Of a stretch of 56,977 nt of DNA, positions 1-10,538 are shown in pieces (within the stretch, counting starts at the first letter, position 1; each line of letters begins with the position of its first letter). Both the position numbers and the translations under genes were made by a program. A model generated the notes under the pieces. That model saw only the letters and a program-made list of their open reading frames with translations. It ran no database searches and was not told where the DNA came from. The stretch is from Planctomycetaceae bacterium. Its GTDB lineage: Bacteria > Planctomycetota > Planctomycetia > Pirellulales > Pirellulaceae. The stretch covers positions 1 through 56,977 of the forward strand of contig JABJJO010000021.1 of NCBI GenBank assembly GCA_018660825.1, in the 5' to 3' direction.

Positions 1-1
1 A

Positions 2-109
2 GAAGAAGCCGACACTGCAGAAGAAGCCGACACTGCAGAAGAAGCCGACACTGCAGAAGAAGCCGACACTGCAGAAGAAGCCGACACTGCAGAAGAAGCC
101 GACACTGCA
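2..109 (+). repeat. Six perfect tandem copies of an 18-bp in-frame unit
   Basis: The unit GAAGAAGCCGACACTGCA repeats six times without a mismatch and encodes Glu-Glu-Ala-Asp-Thr-Ala inside the histidine kinase gene. The array touches the window edge, so the copy number may be higher. Because 18 is a multiple of three, gain or loss of units keeps the frame and only changes linker length. A degenerate seventh unit (GAAGCGACACCT) follows. Confidence 0.95.
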
Positions 110-856
110 GAAGCGACACCTGAACTTCAGCAGCAGATAACTATACTACAGCAACAGTTATTCCAAGCACAGAAAATGACGGCCCTAGGAGAACTAGTCG
201 GTACAACAACCCACGAATTCAACAACATTCTCATGACCGTTCTAAACTATGCTCAGATCGGAATGCGTCATCGAGACGATGAAACTCGCGACAAGGCATT
301 TGAGAAGATCTTGGCAGCGAGCCAACGCGCAGCGAAAATCACCAACGCAGTGCTCGGTATGGCACGTAATCGTAGTGACGTTATTGAGCCAACAGACCTC
401 TCAAGAATAATCGATGACGCGCTTGTACTGCTCGAACGAGAGCTATCTAAGTACCGCATCAATTTAGAAACGACCATTGACGAAATTCCAGACACACTAT
501 GCAACGGAAACCAAATCCAACAAGTGCTCCTCAACCTATTAACCAATGCACGACAAGCGATTGATATGGGTGGCACGATCTGGTTGAAACTTCAACACGA
601 CGCTACCGAACAAATGACGGTTCTCACAATACGAGACTCTGGTTGTGGCATTCCGCAAGATCAACTACCTCAGATTCTTGATCCATTCTACAGCACTAAA
701 GCTGGGCCCGATGAAAGCGGTAAAGGGGGTACTGGATTGGGATTATCCTCATGCCACAAAATTATCGCAAACCACGAAGGACGCATGAAAATCGAAAGTG
801 CTGTGGGAGTCGGCACTCAGTTCACAATCCTACTGCCCACAGCGAAAGCAGCGTAA
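2..856 (+). CDS. Sensor histidine kinase, C-terminal part (5' end outside window)
   Basis: The reading frame is open from base 2, so the gene starts before the window; an ATG at 176 is internal. The visible part has a Glu/Ala/Asp/Thr repeat linker, a short Gln-rich probable coiled coil, and a complete transmitter module. The phosphoacceptor histidine sits in THEFNN (codon 212-214). The ATPase domain shows the N-box (NQIQQVLLNLLTNARQAI), G1 (DSGCGIP), FYSTK, and G2 (GKGGTGLGLSS). The family autophosphorylates on His and passes the phosphate to a response regulator. The HEFNN form resembles NtrB/HPK4-like kinases. No receiver domain or regulator gene follows in the window. Input domain and signal are unknown because the N-terminus is missing. 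Confidence 0.9.
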   Translation, partial: EEADTAEEADTAEEADTAEEADTAEEADTAEEADTAEATPELQQQITILQQQLFQAQKMTALGELVGTTTHEFNNILMTVLNYAQIGMRHRDDETRDKAFEKILAASQRAAKITNAVLGMARNRSDVIEPTDLSRIIDDALVLLERELSKYRINLETTIDEIPDTLCNGNQIQQVLLNLLTNARQAIDMGGTIWLKLQHDATEQMTVLTIRDSGCGIPQDQLPQILDPFYSTKAGPDESGKGGTGLGLSSCHKIIANHEGRMKIESAVGVGTQFTILLPTAKAA

Positions 857-944
857 CACACTTCGCCAATCAATAGCGGTGCAGAAAAAACCTTCCGGCC
901 ATGCGTTGTCGCATTAAATTCGTTCATCCAGAATATCCCACACA

Positions 945-1376
945 TTAGGATTTTTCATCAAAGAACTTTTCGGCTTCGACAAGCAACGGGTTAATCGTCT
1001 TTTCTTGTAAATCGTGTGGTGGATACCAATCAACCCAGCGATATCCGATATGCTCCGTTACTTTAATTTTCGCTTTGCTACCTTTCTTGAGCTTAGCCAT
1101 GTAGATCACCAGTCGTTTTTGAACATCTTTACCGCGTCCCTTCCAGTTGGACACTTTATAGGTTTGCTCAAAACGAAACCCTTTTGTCAGTTTGATCGAC
1201 TCCGCAGCAATTCCGGTCTCTTCCGTAAATTCACGCAATGCGCATTCCCGTTTTGTTTCTCCTGGGTCAACATGCCCCTTAGGTAAGTCCCAGCGATTGG
1301 CATGCTCCATAATTAGAAACTGTTTGTGGGGATTTTTACGGAATAATAAAATCCCACAAGACATCACTTCTTTCAT
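945..1376 (-). CDS. Nudix hydrolase (diadenosine polyphosphatase-like)
   Basis: A hydrolase of the Nudix superfamily, which cleaves nucleoside diphosphates linked to another group. The full Nudix box is present, running from GHVDPGE through REFTEETGI, and matches GX5EX7REUXEEXGU. The preceding RWDLPKGH and small size (143 residues) resemble bis(5'-nucleosyl)-tetraphosphatases, so Ap4A is a possible substrate; this is inference. An upstream in-frame start at 1424 would add 16 residues that do not look like the family. The start at 1376 begins MKEVMSCGILLF, which is the usual first strand. It lies 63 bases downstream of the TolB-like gene on the same strand. Confidence 0.85.
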   Translation of the reverse strand: MKEVMSCGILLFRKNPHKQFLIMEHANRWDLPKGHVDPGETKRECALREFTEETGIAAESIKLTKGFRFEQTYKVSNWKGRGKDVQKRLVIYMAKLKKGSKAKIKVTEHIGYRWVDWYPPHDLQEKTINPLLVEAEKFFDEKS

Positions 1377-1439
1377 CGTACAAACTGTTCCTTCGCCAAA
1401 CCAATAATTAACTGCATGCAACACTAACTCACGAAAAAA

Positions 1440-2543
1440 CTAATTCTCAGGAATTACAAAATCCGCAATAAATAACTGACTCTGGTGTTCATCTGTTCGG
1501 GTACTCGTCCACATCAACTGTTTTCCATTTGGTGAAAATACAGGCAACACATCTGCCGCCACATTATCAGTCACTCTCACGGGCTCCTCAATGGTAAACT
1601 CGCCCGAGTCCGATATCGAATACTTTGCCAACCAGAGGTCGTAGTTAGGTCGTCCACCGGTTGAATGATCAGCTCCAGACCAAATCAAATATGGTTTATG
1701 CGGATGCCAGTATGGTCCCCAATTAACACCGGTCGTATCAGTTAATGCGCGTTCATTTTTTCCATCGACGCCAATCACATAGATTTGCAACATATGCTCT
1801 TCTTTGCGATCACTGCGAAAAATAACCCATTTACCACACGGAGACATAAACGGCCCACCGTCATACCCTTTGGCATTCGTCAACTGGCGTACTTTGCGAC
1901 CGTTAGACTTCATGATGTATAAATCCGGATCACCGTCGCGAGTACTGCAAAATGCGATCCATTTACCATCACTGGAGTAAGCTCCTTCGGCATCATACCC
2001 ATCAGCGGTAGTTAGCCGCTTCAAGATATTTCCATCTAAGTCCGCAACATACATATCGGTATATGGATCAAAGGGCCACGAATACCTGCGACGCACTCCG
2101 TTCTTTCGATCCTCTGCCTGCTGCTTAATCTCCGCTTGTTCTGTTTCCGTCATCTGCGGATCAGTATGACTTGAAGAATACATGATCCGTTTTCCATCGA
2201 GCGAGAAGTAACTGCAAGTCGTACGTCCACGTCCAGTACTGAGCATTCGTGGGCGACCACCGGCTAACGGTTGCGTATAAATTTGGTAAAATGGATAATC
2301 CTTGGTAATTGCTTGGTAGACAATCTGAGTCGCATCTGGTGAAAAATAACCCTCGCCCGCTTTGACAAAACCATTGGTGACTTGGCGTATGTTCTTGAGA
2401 TATGTCATTTCAACGCTAACGGCACTGTCACTCACTGCTTGAGCCTCTACTGTACCCACCGTTGCCAGGAGTGCCGCTAATGCCAGAAACCAACTGAGCG
2501 ATGTAACCACAATTGACTTCATGATCGATCTAAACATTTCCAT
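1440..2543 (-). CDS. Secreted TolB-like beta-propeller protein
   Basis: About 367 residues with an N-terminal hydrophobic signal sequence ending near GTVEAQA. It then carries five recognisable PD40/WD40-like blades with the motif S-x-D-G-K-x-I/V: FSPDATQIVYQ, FSLDGKRIMYSS, YSSDGKWIAFCST, MSPCGKWVIFRSD and FSPNGKQLMWTST. Such proteins fold as periplasmic propellers and usually bind proteins or peptides; no catalytic domain is visible. The start at 2543 is chosen because AAGGA lies nine bases upstream. The longer frame to 2624 adds an unlikely leader, and a shorter start at 2522 is possible. Its exact role is not known. Confidence 0.8.
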   Translation of the reverse strand: MEMFRSIMKSIVVTSLSWFLALAALLATVGTVEAQAVSDSAVSVEMTYLKNIRQVTNGFVKAGEGYFSPDATQIVYQAITKDYPFYQIYTQPLAGGRPRMLSTGRGRTTCSYFSLDGKRIMYSSSHTDPQMTETEQAEIKQQAEDRKNGVRRRYSWPFDPYTDMYVADLDGNILKRLTTADGYDAEGAYSSDGKWIAFCSTRDGDPDLYIMKSNGRKVRQLTNAKGYDGGPFMSPCGKWVIFRSDRKEEHMLQIYVIGVDGKNERALTDTTGVNWGPYWHPHKPYLIWSGADHSTGGRPNYDLWLAKYSISDSGEFTIEEPVRVTDNVAADVLPVFSPNGKQLMWTSTRTDEHQSQLFIADFVIPEN

Positions 2544-2701
2544 TACACTCAATCCTTTATAAATAATGCATTTCATTTCACTCTCACCAATGTAACAAAG
2601 TAACAAAGCAATCGCTATAATCAAACCGACTCACAACTCAGCTTGATAGTTCGCACACACATCATAGTGTTTTATTCCGATTAAATATGTAAGGCAGCAA
2701 C

Positions 2702-3238
2702 ATGAAAATATATACCCGTGGAGGCGACCAAGGGGAAACTGGGCTCGTCGGCGGCGGCCGCGTAAGAAAAACGGCCCCACAAATTGCAGCCGTTGGTAGT
2801 TTAGATGAACTTAACGCACAACTCGGTGTTATCCGCAGTTTTACCATTCGCGCCGACCTTGATCAGATGCTGCAAGGGATTCAATCGCGTCTGTTTGATG
2901 TCGGAGCCATTGTAGCGGAGGGACCAACAGGAGCCACCGACATCGAATTATCCGAGCAAGACAGTGTAGCTCTTGAGAGCCTGATTGATATACTACAACA
3001 AGACCTCGTGCCGCTAAAGAAGTTCATTTTACCAGGTGGAAATCCTGTCGCTGCCCAGACCCACTTGGCCCGAGTTGTTTGTCGCCGTGCTGAACGAGAT
3101 GTGTTCATCGGAGCGCCCACTGCAAACCGCAAACTGCCAATGGTCTTTAAATACCTCAACCGATTGTCCGATTTTTTATTCGTGCTCGCGCGCACTTTTA
3201 ACGCATCTCACGACACCACCGAATCGACTTGGCATTAA
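2702..3238 (+). CDS. Cob(I)alamin adenosyltransferase, PduO type
   Basis: Transfers the adenosyl group of ATP to cob(I)alamin to make coenzyme B12. The 178-residue length fits the PduO/MMAB family. The N-terminus has the ATP-binding signature YTRGGDQGETGLVGG followed by RVRK. GSLDELNAQLG is the family's DELN motif, and RVVCRRAERDVF is the conserved arginine-rich helix near the C-terminus. No B12-dependent enzyme sits next to it, so it probably serves enzymes elsewhere. Its stop codon shares TTAA with the stop of the convergent gene, a 4-bp overlap. Confidence 0.92.
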   Translation: MKIYTRGGDQGETGLVGGGRVRKTAPQIAAVGSLDELNAQLGVIRSFTIRADLDQMLQGIQSRLFDVGAIVAEGPTGATDIELSEQDSVALESLIDILQQDLVPLKKFILPGGNPVAAQTHLARVVCRRAERDVFIGAPTANRKLPMVFKYLNRLSDFLFVLARTFNASHDTTESTWH

Positions 3239-3957
3239 TATTCGACTTCGCTCCAAACATCCATTCCTAAGCGACAACAAAGTTTATCAAATCCTCGCTG
3301 TAAAGCTGGACTCGACGCATGCACATGATCCACTTCGGTGAGAAACTGCATATCTTCCATTGGCCACACATCCGCTTCAAAAAGAATTTCTTCAAACCGG
3401 GTCAAGTCATGGGAATACACCATTAACATCTTATGTTCATCAAACTGCACTTCCATTTGTTCCTGAGCATTGACGACTGCCACACCGGTGCAGCCGTCTT
3501 GCATCAATAGGTTTTCGAAATCACAGAACATGCTTTTCAAAACCGGGGAATCGATATGCTCTCGGTATAAATCCACATGACTTCCATCACGCTGTTGATG
3601 ACTAGTTTCGAGGACGACATCGACAACATTTCCAAGCGGATTAAGCAAATCCAAAAACAAATCAAATACGGTTTCCCGTGTCGCCGATGCGAGAATCACC
3701 GGCAACATAACACCCTGCTTGGAATCGGAATACGTATCACGACGATATCCTTGTCGAGGCACAATTTTCGCTCGACTACTCGGGCGAACCGCATTGGTTA
3801 ACTGAAATACTCCCGCTTGTTCCCCAGAAAACAAGCCTGCTGTGGATTGTTCATAGTCTTCAATTTTATGAGCAGAATCCAGCTGATTATTATGCGATTG
3901 ATTACTATTTGCCGTTTTTGGGGATTCGTTGGAATCGTTATATGGCTCCTGATTCAT
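3235..3957 (-). CDS. Hypothetical protein with polar N-terminus
   Basis: 240 residues, not recognised. The first 60 residues are rich in Asn, Gln, Ser and Glu and look disordered. They are followed by a basic stretch (RAKIVPRQGYRRD) and a mixed alpha/beta C-terminal domain from about residue 85 to the end. That domain contains TRETVFDLFLDLLNPLG and a region ending in HVHASSPALQRGFDKL. There is no signal peptide or membrane segment. It has normal coding character and may be a lineage-specific planctomycete protein; this is a guess. It is convergent with the adenosyltransferase gene and divergent from glnB. Confidence 0.7.
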   Translation of the reverse strand: MNQEPYNDSNESPKTANSNQSHNNQLDSAHKIEDYEQSTAGLFSGEQAGVFQLTNAVRPSSRAKIVPRQGYRRDTYSDSKQGVMLPVILASATRETVFDLFLDLLNPLGNVVDVVLETSHQQRDGSHVDLYREHIDSPVLKSMFCDFENLLMQDGCTGVAVVNAQEQMEVQFDEHKMLMVYSHDLTRFEEILFEADVWPMEDMQFLTEVDHVHASSPALQRGFDKLCCRLGMDVWSEVEY

Positions 3958-4730
<773 letters not shown>

Positions 4731-4774
4731 CATATTTTCGCATTTCGTCCGTTTCTACTTGTGACACTTTTACC

Positions 4775-7477
4775 ATGTCGAGCGCCCATTGTTTTAATAA
4801 CGCCGTTAACCAAGCGCGGGAAGATTTAGCGGCGCGGCGCGAGCGACTCAAATCACAGCATGATAAGGGTTCACCGGGCATCCAGGTTTGCGCTGGTTTA
4901 GCTGACATGCTCGACGGCATTATTCTCGATCTATATCAAGCGGCGCTCGACAGTGTCACCAGCAGTGATGCAGAACGCGAAATATTAGAGCATAACATCG
5001 CGGTGGTTCCTCATGGCGGCTACGGCCGTCGTGACGTCGCTCCCTATAGCGACGTGGACTTGATGCTTTTATGCACTTCACCAAGTCAACCTGGCGTGAC
5101 CAAACTAGCTCGAGCGCTCACTCAAAATATCTACGATGTCGGGCTGACACTTGGATTCTCGACGCGCACCAATAACGAAGCAATTAGTTTAGCGCTACAA
5201 GATCCCAAAATATTCACTTCACTTGTTGAATCTCGTTTTTTACATGGCAGTGTACAGCTTTTCACCGATTTCTATTCGCGATTTAAGACCCGTTCCCACC
5301 GCAAATGGAAATCTATCTTGCAGTTAGTCTCTCAGGCTCGGCGAGAAGAACGCGCGACGGTTGGGGCTGCGGTTCACGTATTAAAACCAAATGTCAAACG
5401 GTCACCCGGTTCATTACGAGATTTGCAATATGTACGATGGATTGGCTTCCTCGTGCACGGCGAACAAGAACCCCAAGAACTCTATCGCCGCAACATTCTC
5501 AACAAGCCCGACTATAAAATTATTCGCAGCGGGCGTGACTACCTATTACAACTGCGAAACGAAATGCATTTCTATGCGGGAAAAGCACAAGATGTATTGA
5601 ACCCCAATGAGCAAATGAGGCTAGCGACGCTTAATGGCTTTACGGACCAAGATGATCTACTAGCCGTCGAGCAATTCATGCAACACTATTTCAATTGCAC
5701 GAGCCAAGTTCGATATACAGCGAAGCATTTTTACGCCTCCAGTAAACCGCGGGGCTGGAGGACTCGTCTGGCCGTCCCCGGATTCGTTCGCATCCTACAT
5801 GGAAAATTCCGGCTCGGTCCAAGCAATATCGGCGCCGTTCCAAAACAACTCGATCAGATAAAAACCAACTTAGAAGATGTCTTGCAGTTGATGGAATTGG
5901 CCAGCCACTACAATCGGCGGATTGACCATGCAACTTGGACCGCTATTCGAAACACGATGATCAGTTCCAAAGAAATCGAGTTGTCCCAACCCGTGGCCGA
6001 ACAATTCATGGCATTGCTTTCAAAACCGGTACGCCTGGGCGACCAATTACGTCGCTTACACCGCATGCGCGTATTGGAGAAATGCATCCCCGCTTTCCAT
6101 CACGCGCGCTGCCTACTGCAATTTAATGAATACCATAAGTACACAGTCGACGAACATTCGCTGCAAGCTGTTGAATTTGCCATAGCGTTTGCGCAAGAAG
6201 CATCTACATTAGGCAAAACTTATTCTGGTCTAAAAAACAAAGGCTTAATGCACTTAACGCTGTTGTTGCATGACTTGGGAAAAGGATTCCCAGATGACCA
6301 TAGTGAAGTTGGTGAAACGATCGCTCGCAAAACTGCCAAACGCTTTGGACTTTCGCAACATGACACCGAAGTCCTCGCGTGGCTCGTGTTGAAACACCTC
6401 CGCATGGCACACACCGCATTTCGGTATGACTTGCAAGACGAAAACGTCATTGTCCGTTTTGCGGCTGAAGTCGGCTCAGTTGAAAAGCTTAAGATGCTGT
6501 TCATTTTGACATGTGCCGACTTAGCAGCCGTGGGGCCCAGCGTACTCAACCAGTGGAAGCAGGACTTGATTACCGAACTGTTTCAAAAAACAAAACAACA
6601 ACTCTCCGGTAAATCTACCGATATGTACGCGCAAGATTGGATCAAACTGCAAAGCGAGAAACTATCAACGCAACTCACGTGGACGTCGGACACATCGCAA
6701 CAGTCGGCCTCTGGATCAAGAAAAACCACTAAGCCAACCAATTCATACCAAGCATGTCAACGCTATATCGACATGCTCCCGCCCGCCTTGCTCGTCAACG
6801 AACAACTCTCCACCACAGTGGAATACTTGCGAACGGTTATGCAAATCGAGGATGATCAAATAAAGACATGGGCACGTTTCCATCCCCAACAGAATGTTGT
6901 GGAGTATGCTATCGCCGCAAAATCCGATTCTCTCGCAGGTTGCTTCCATCGCATCACGGGGGTCCTTTCAAGCCAACAAAACTCCATATTGAGTGTTGAA
7001 ATTATTGAACTTCCGAACGGACATGTGCTAGACCGTTTCTTTGTCACAGACTTGGCAAGTAATCAGGAACCATCAGCACACCGTTTGAACGATATTCAAG
7101 AAAAAATCAATCATTCGATTCAAGAACAAAAAGCGAGCAAGCCAAGTTTCCCCGTGGTTTGGTCGGGGACGTCCGAAACAACCGCAGCGGATCTCAATCC
7201 GCTGCCAGCTAAGGTCAACTTGGATAATGTCACCGCCGAAAAATATAGTATCATTACCGTCTTCGCCTACGATCGCATTGGCTTATTGTACAAAATCACC
7301 AAAGCCCTGTATGATTTGAAGTGTGAGATTCATTTAGCAAAAATCGGAACTTACATTGACCAAGTCGTCGATGTTTTCTATGTGACGGATCGCGAGAATA
7401 ATAAAATTGATTCCAAAGAACGTCTGGACAACATTCGGGAAACTTTGCTTGCTAAAATCGAACAAACCAACAAATAA
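4775..7477 (+). CDS. glnD: [Protein-PII] uridylyltransferase / uridylyl-removing enzyme
   Basis: 900-residue bifunctional enzyme that adds UMP to P-II when nitrogen is short and removes it when glutamine is high. Domains in order are: nucleotidyltransferase with GGYGRRDVAPYSDVDL (residues 81-96), a GlnD linker domain, an HD hydrolase domain with His461 and HDLGKG at 499-504, and two C-terminal ACT domains near residues 700-790 and 820-895 that sense glutamine. Length matches the family. A Ser/Thr/Lys-rich stretch around residues 640-660 (SQQSASGSRKTTK) is a likely loop. It lies directly after glnB, which supports a dedicated pair. Confidence 0.95.
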   Translation: MSSAHCFNNAVNQAREDLAARRERLKSQHDKGSPGIQVCAGLADMLDGIILDLYQAALDSVTSSDAEREILEHNIAVVPHGGYGRRDVAPYSDVDLMLLCTSPSQPGVTKLARALTQNIYDVGLTLGFSTRTNNEAISLALQDPKIFTSLVESRFLHGSVQLFTDFYSRFKTRSHRKWKSILQLVSQARREERATVGAAVHVLKPNVKRSPGSLRDLQYVRWIGFLVHGEQEPQELYRRNILNKPDYKIIRSGRDYLLQLRNEMHFYAGKAQDVLNPNEQMRLATLNGFTDQDDLLAVEQFMQHYFNCTSQVRYTAKHFYASSKPRGWRTRLAVPGFVRILHGKFRLGPSNIGAVPKQLDQIKTNLEDVLQLMELASHYNRRIDHATWTAIRNTMISSKEIELSQPVAEQFMALLSKPVRLGDQLRRLHRMRVLEKCIPAFHHARCLLQFNEYHKYTVDEHSLQAVEFAIAFAQEASTLGKTYSGLKNKGLMHLTLLLHDLGKGFPDDHSEVGETIARKTAKRFGLSQHDTEVLAWLVLKHLRMAHTAFRYDLQDENVIVRFAAEVGSVEKLKMLFILTCADLAAVGPSVLNQWKQDLITELFQKTKQQLSGKSTDMYAQDWIKLQSEKLSTQLTWTSDTSQQSASGSRKTTKPTNSYQACQRYIDMLPPALLVNEQLSTTVEYLRTVMQIEDDQIKTWARFHPQQNVVEYAIAAKSDSLAGCFHRITGVLSSQQNSILSVEIIELPNGHVLDRFFVTDLASNQEPSAHRLNDIQEKINHSIQEQKASKPSFPVVWSGTSETTAADLNPLPAKVNLDNVTAEKYSIITVFAYDRIGLLYKITKALYDLKCEIHLAKIGTYIDQVVDVFYVTDRENNKIDSKERLDNIRETLLAKIEQTNK

Positions 7478-7518
7478 CATTTGTCCTTGGACACAACATT
7501 TTTTACGGAGTTTTCCCT

Positions 7519-8265
7519 ATGACTGTCATCGAGACCCTAACCTCAAATCGCACTGCTGCTAGGCTTGCAAAAAACATCCGTACAATTCTGTTAGTCCTAG
7601 CAATGGGGCCAGTGGCAACACTATCAGCCCAAGATGAAAAGCCCACAACGAAAGAAGATACTCCGGCACCAGTGGAAATAGAAAAAACGCCAAGCACTGA
7701 TGACGTTGAAATCCAATCTGCCAAAGCTCAAGCACCCAAAAAATTCAAAGTCATTTTCGAATTGAGTACGGGAGATGTTGAACTCGAAGTTGCTCGAAAA
7801 CTTGCACCGCTTGGCGTCGATCAGTTTTATCAAGCAGTGAACGATGGCTTTTATGATGAATGCCGTTTTTTCCGAGTGGTTAAGGGCTTTGTCGTCCAAT
7901 TTGGAATCAATGGAGACCCCAAGGTTCAACAGCAGTGGAAAGATCAGCCGATCAAAGATGATCCTGTCTTGTTCAGTAACCTCAAAGGCACTATTTGTTT
8001 TGCGACCAGTGGCCCTGACACGCGCACCACACAAATGTTCATCAACCTTAGTGACAATTCACGGTTAAACAATCTCGGGTTTGCGGCGTTTGGTCGAGTG
8101 AATAAGGGAATGAAACACATTGAAGCAATCACAGATGAATATGGCGAACAACCGCAGCAAGACAGAATCCAAACCGAAGGAAACGATTACTTAAAAAAGA
8201 GCTTCCCGAAGATGGACTACATCAAGCGAGCTTACGTTGTCGGTCGTGATTCCGCAGCCAAATAA
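7519..8265 (+). CDS. Exported cyclophilin-type peptidyl-prolyl isomerase
   Basis: Catalyses cis-trans isomerisation of Xaa-Pro bonds. The N-terminus has basic residues and a hydrophobic segment (TILLVLAMGPVATLSAQ), so export to the periplasm is likely. An acidic, Thr/Pro-rich linker to about residue 70 precedes the cyclophilin domain. Family motifs are FFRVVKGFVVQFG, the ATSGPDTRTTQMFINL stretch and LGFAAFGRV. In this bacterial subgroup the usual GG after the Gln is FG. The gene is 41 bases after glnD and 21 bases before mutM, so it may be in the same transcript, although the functions are unrelated. Confidence 0.92.
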   Translation: MTVIETLTSNRTAARLAKNIRTILLVLAMGPVATLSAQDEKPTTKEDTPAPVEIEKTPSTDDVEIQSAKAQAPKKFKVIFELSTGDVELEVARKLAPLGVDQFYQAVNDGFYDECRFFRVVKGFVVQFGINGDPKVQQQWKDQPIKDDPVLFSNLKGTICFATSGPDTRTTQMFINLSDNSRLNNLGFAAFGRVNKGMKHIEAITDEYGEQPQQDRIQTEGNDYLKKSFPKMDYIKRAYVVGRDSAAK

Positions 8266-8286
8266 TCGAATCGCAAAAGCAACGAC

Positions 8287-9129
8287 ATGCCGGAACTACC
8301 TGAAGTTGAGACAATGCGTCGTGGAATTTTAGCGATCCAAGGGGCTACGGTTACGCACGTTGAAAAAGTACGTTGCACCCGTAAACCAATTTCTATTAAG
8401 CCGACTATCAGCACGATTCGCCGTCGTATTGTCGGGCAACAGGTCAAAGCAGTAGAGCGCATCGGCAAACGTGTACTCATTCGATTTGAAAATGATGATC
8501 GCTTGGTATTCGAACCGCGCATGACCGGTCTGGTACTCGTAAGTGACCCGCCCAGTAGTGCTCATCTGCGATTTAGAATTGGATTTTCAAGCGGCATCGA
8601 GGAAGTCTTTTTTTGGGATCGACGTGGACTCGGATTAATCTACTTACTCACTGCCAAACAACTTCATGAACGACTCGGTCCCGACAAACTCGGCCCCGAC
8701 GCCTTGGTCGTTAACGGAGAAGACTTACATAGAATATTCGGTGCGTCGAAACGCCCAATCAAAGTTGCTCTTCTCGATCAAAAGCGGATCGCCGGTGTGG
8801 GAAATCTGTATGCATCGGAACTGCTGCATTTAGCTGGTGTTCATCCCGCTAAAATGTGTCATCGCATTACCCGCCAACAATGGTCGACAATTTGCGAAGC
8901 GATGCAAACGATTTTGCAAACCGCCATTGAACACGAAGGCTCAACGCTTTCCGATGGAACCTACCGCAACGCATTGAATGACCCTGGTGGATATCAAAAC
9001 ATGCACCGCGTGTATGACAAAGAGAACAAAACATGTCCTACCTGCCATACCCAGACTATTGTAAGAATTGTCCAAGCCCAACGCAGCACTTTCTTTTGTA
9101 AAGGCTGCCAAACTCGAGCATCGGGTTAG
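8287..9129 (+). CDS. mutM: Formamidopyrimidine-DNA glycosylase
   Basis: Removes 8-oxoguanine and formamidopyrimidines from DNA and nicks the abasic site. The protein begins MPELPEVETMRRGI, which places the catalytic Pro2 and Glu3 exactly at the N-terminus and fixes the start. RIAGVGNLYASELL is the helix-two-turn-helix region, with the conserved Asn. The C-terminal zinc finger is present as CPTC and, after a 17-residue gap, CKGC. The 280-residue length is normal. It follows the cyclophilin gene by 21 bases. Confidence 0.96.
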   Translation: MPELPEVETMRRGILAIQGATVTHVEKVRCTRKPISIKPTISTIRRRIVGQQVKAVERIGKRVLIRFENDDRLVFEPRMTGLVLVSDPPSSAHLRFRIGFSSGIEEVFFWDRRGLGLIYLLTAKQLHERLGPDKLGPDALVVNGEDLHRIFGASKRPIKVALLDQKRIAGVGNLYASELLHLAGVHPAKMCHRITRQQWSTICEAMQTILQTAIEHEGSTLSDGTYRNALNDPGGYQNMHRVYDKENKTCPTCHTQTIVRIVQAQRSTFFCKGCQTRASG

Positions 9130-9217
9130 ATGACCAAACGCGAACCCCACATTTGTGATACGGCCCCTCCCTGATTCAGGACTAACAGAAAATAGAGTTT
9201 ACGTTTAAACTAAAACA

Positions 9218-9237
9218 AGTGATTTTTAAACATCACT
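9218..9237 (+). promoter_or_regulatory. Small inverted repeat upstream of trpB
   Basis: AGTGAT and ATCACT form a 6-bp stem with an 8-base A+T-rich loop, 33 bases before trpB. A second short pair (AGTTTA/TAAACT) lies just upstream around 9196-9211. Either could be an operator or part of a leader structure. No leader peptide rich in Trp codons was seen, so classic attenuation is not supported. Confidence 0.25.
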
Positions 9238-9270
9238 CACATTTAACTTCACCAAACCCGCAATGACACT

Positions 9271-10506
9271 ATGGCTGACATATCCCCCTCTACATCAAAC
9301 GTCCCAAATGAAGCAGGCCGGTTTGGTCTTTTTGGTGGACGATATGTTCCCGAGACGTTAACCAAAGCGTTAAACGAGTTAACGACGGCCTATACCGAAG
9401 CCAAACAGGATTCTGTCTTCCAGAATCAACTCACAGAACTCTTCAACGACTTTGTAGGACGCCCTTCTCCCCTTTACTTTGCCGAGCGATTAACCGCACA
9501 TTGTGGCGGCGCTGAAATTTGGCTCAAACGTGAAGATACCAATCACACCGGCGCCCATAAAATCAATAATACGCTTGGCCAAGCCTTGCTCACGATGCGG
9601 ATGGGGAAAAAACGAGTTATCGCAGAAACCGGTGCTGGGCAACATGGTGTCGCGACCGCCACCGCCTGTGCTCGCTTTGGACTCGAATGTGTCGTCTATA
9701 TGGGAGCCGAAGATATTCGTCGCCAAGCTCCCAATGTCTTTAGCATGAAACTACTTGGGGCCGAAGTACGAGCCGTGGAAACGGGGTCACGGACATTACG
9801 CGACGCCATCAATGAAGCAATGCGAGAATGGATGAGTTCTGTCGAAAACACGCACTACATCATCGGATCCGTCGTCGGCCCACACCCATTCCCATTGATT
9901 GTCCGTGACTTTCAGTCCATTATTGGACAAGAAGCTCGACAACAAAGTCTCGAACGATTTGACGCGCTTCCCGATCTCCTGATTGCCTGTGTCGGTGGCG
10001 GTAGCAACGCCGCGGGACTGTTCTATCCATTTATAGACGATGCCGATGTAGCCATGCTCGGTGTTGAAGCGGGTGGTCGCGGGTCACAACCGGGTGACCA
10101 TGCTTCGCCCTTGAGCTACGGTGAACACGGCATCCTACACGGTAGTATGAGCTATGTGATGCAAGACGAAGATGGGCAAACATGTGATGTCCATTCCATA
10201 TCGGCCGGACTCGATTATCCCGGCGTAGGACCCGAACATAGTTACTGGAAAGATTCTGGGCGAGTCGAATATACTTCGTGCGAAGATGATGATGCGATGC
10301 ATGCTTTCGATACTCTCACACAGTGTGAAGGCATATTACCAGCCTTGGAAAGCTCACATGCGATTGCGGCCGCCATGCAGCAAGCTTGCAAACTGGGCCC
10401 TAGCAAGCGGATCGTAGTTTGCCTGTCGGGTCGGGGAGACAAAGACAGTAATGAAATCGCTCGTATAAAAAAAGAAATGGCAACCGCTGCAGCGTCAAAT
10501 CAATAA
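9271..10506 (+). CDS. trpB: Tryptophan synthase beta chain
   Basis: PLP enzyme that condenses indole with serine in the last step of tryptophan synthesis. The PLP lysine is Lys97 in [21 protein letters not shown], the glycine-rich phosphate loop [12 protein letters not shown], and EAGGRG are all present. The 411-residue length and N-terminal [15 protein letters not shown] match the standard TrpB1 type that works with TrpA. trpA follows after 32 bases, so the pair is co-transcribed and should form the alpha2-beta2 complex. The other trp genes are not here, except trpE on the opposite strand 6 kb away. Confidence 0.97.
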   Translation: MADISPSTSNVPNEAGRFGLFGGRYVPETLTKALNELTTAYTEAKQDSVFQNQLTELFNDFVGRPSPLYFAERLTAHCGGAEIWLKREDTNHTGAHKINNTLGQALLTMRMGKKRVIAETGAGQHGVATATACARFGLECVVYMGAEDIRRQAPNVFSMKLLGAEVRAVETGSRTLRDAINEAMREWMSSVENTHYIIGSVVGPHPFPLIVRDFQSIIGQEARQQSLERFDALPDLLIACVGGGSNAAGLFYPFIDDADVAMLGVEAGGRGSQPGDHASPLSYGEHGILHGSMSYVMQDEDGQTCDVHSISAGLDYPGVGPEHSYWKDSGRVEYTSCEDDDAMHAFDTLTQCEGILPALESSHAIAAAMQQACKLGPSKRIVVCLSGRGDKDSNEIARIKKEMATAAASNQ

Positions 10507-10538
10507 CCGACAACTAATTTTCACCTATCGCAATATTT

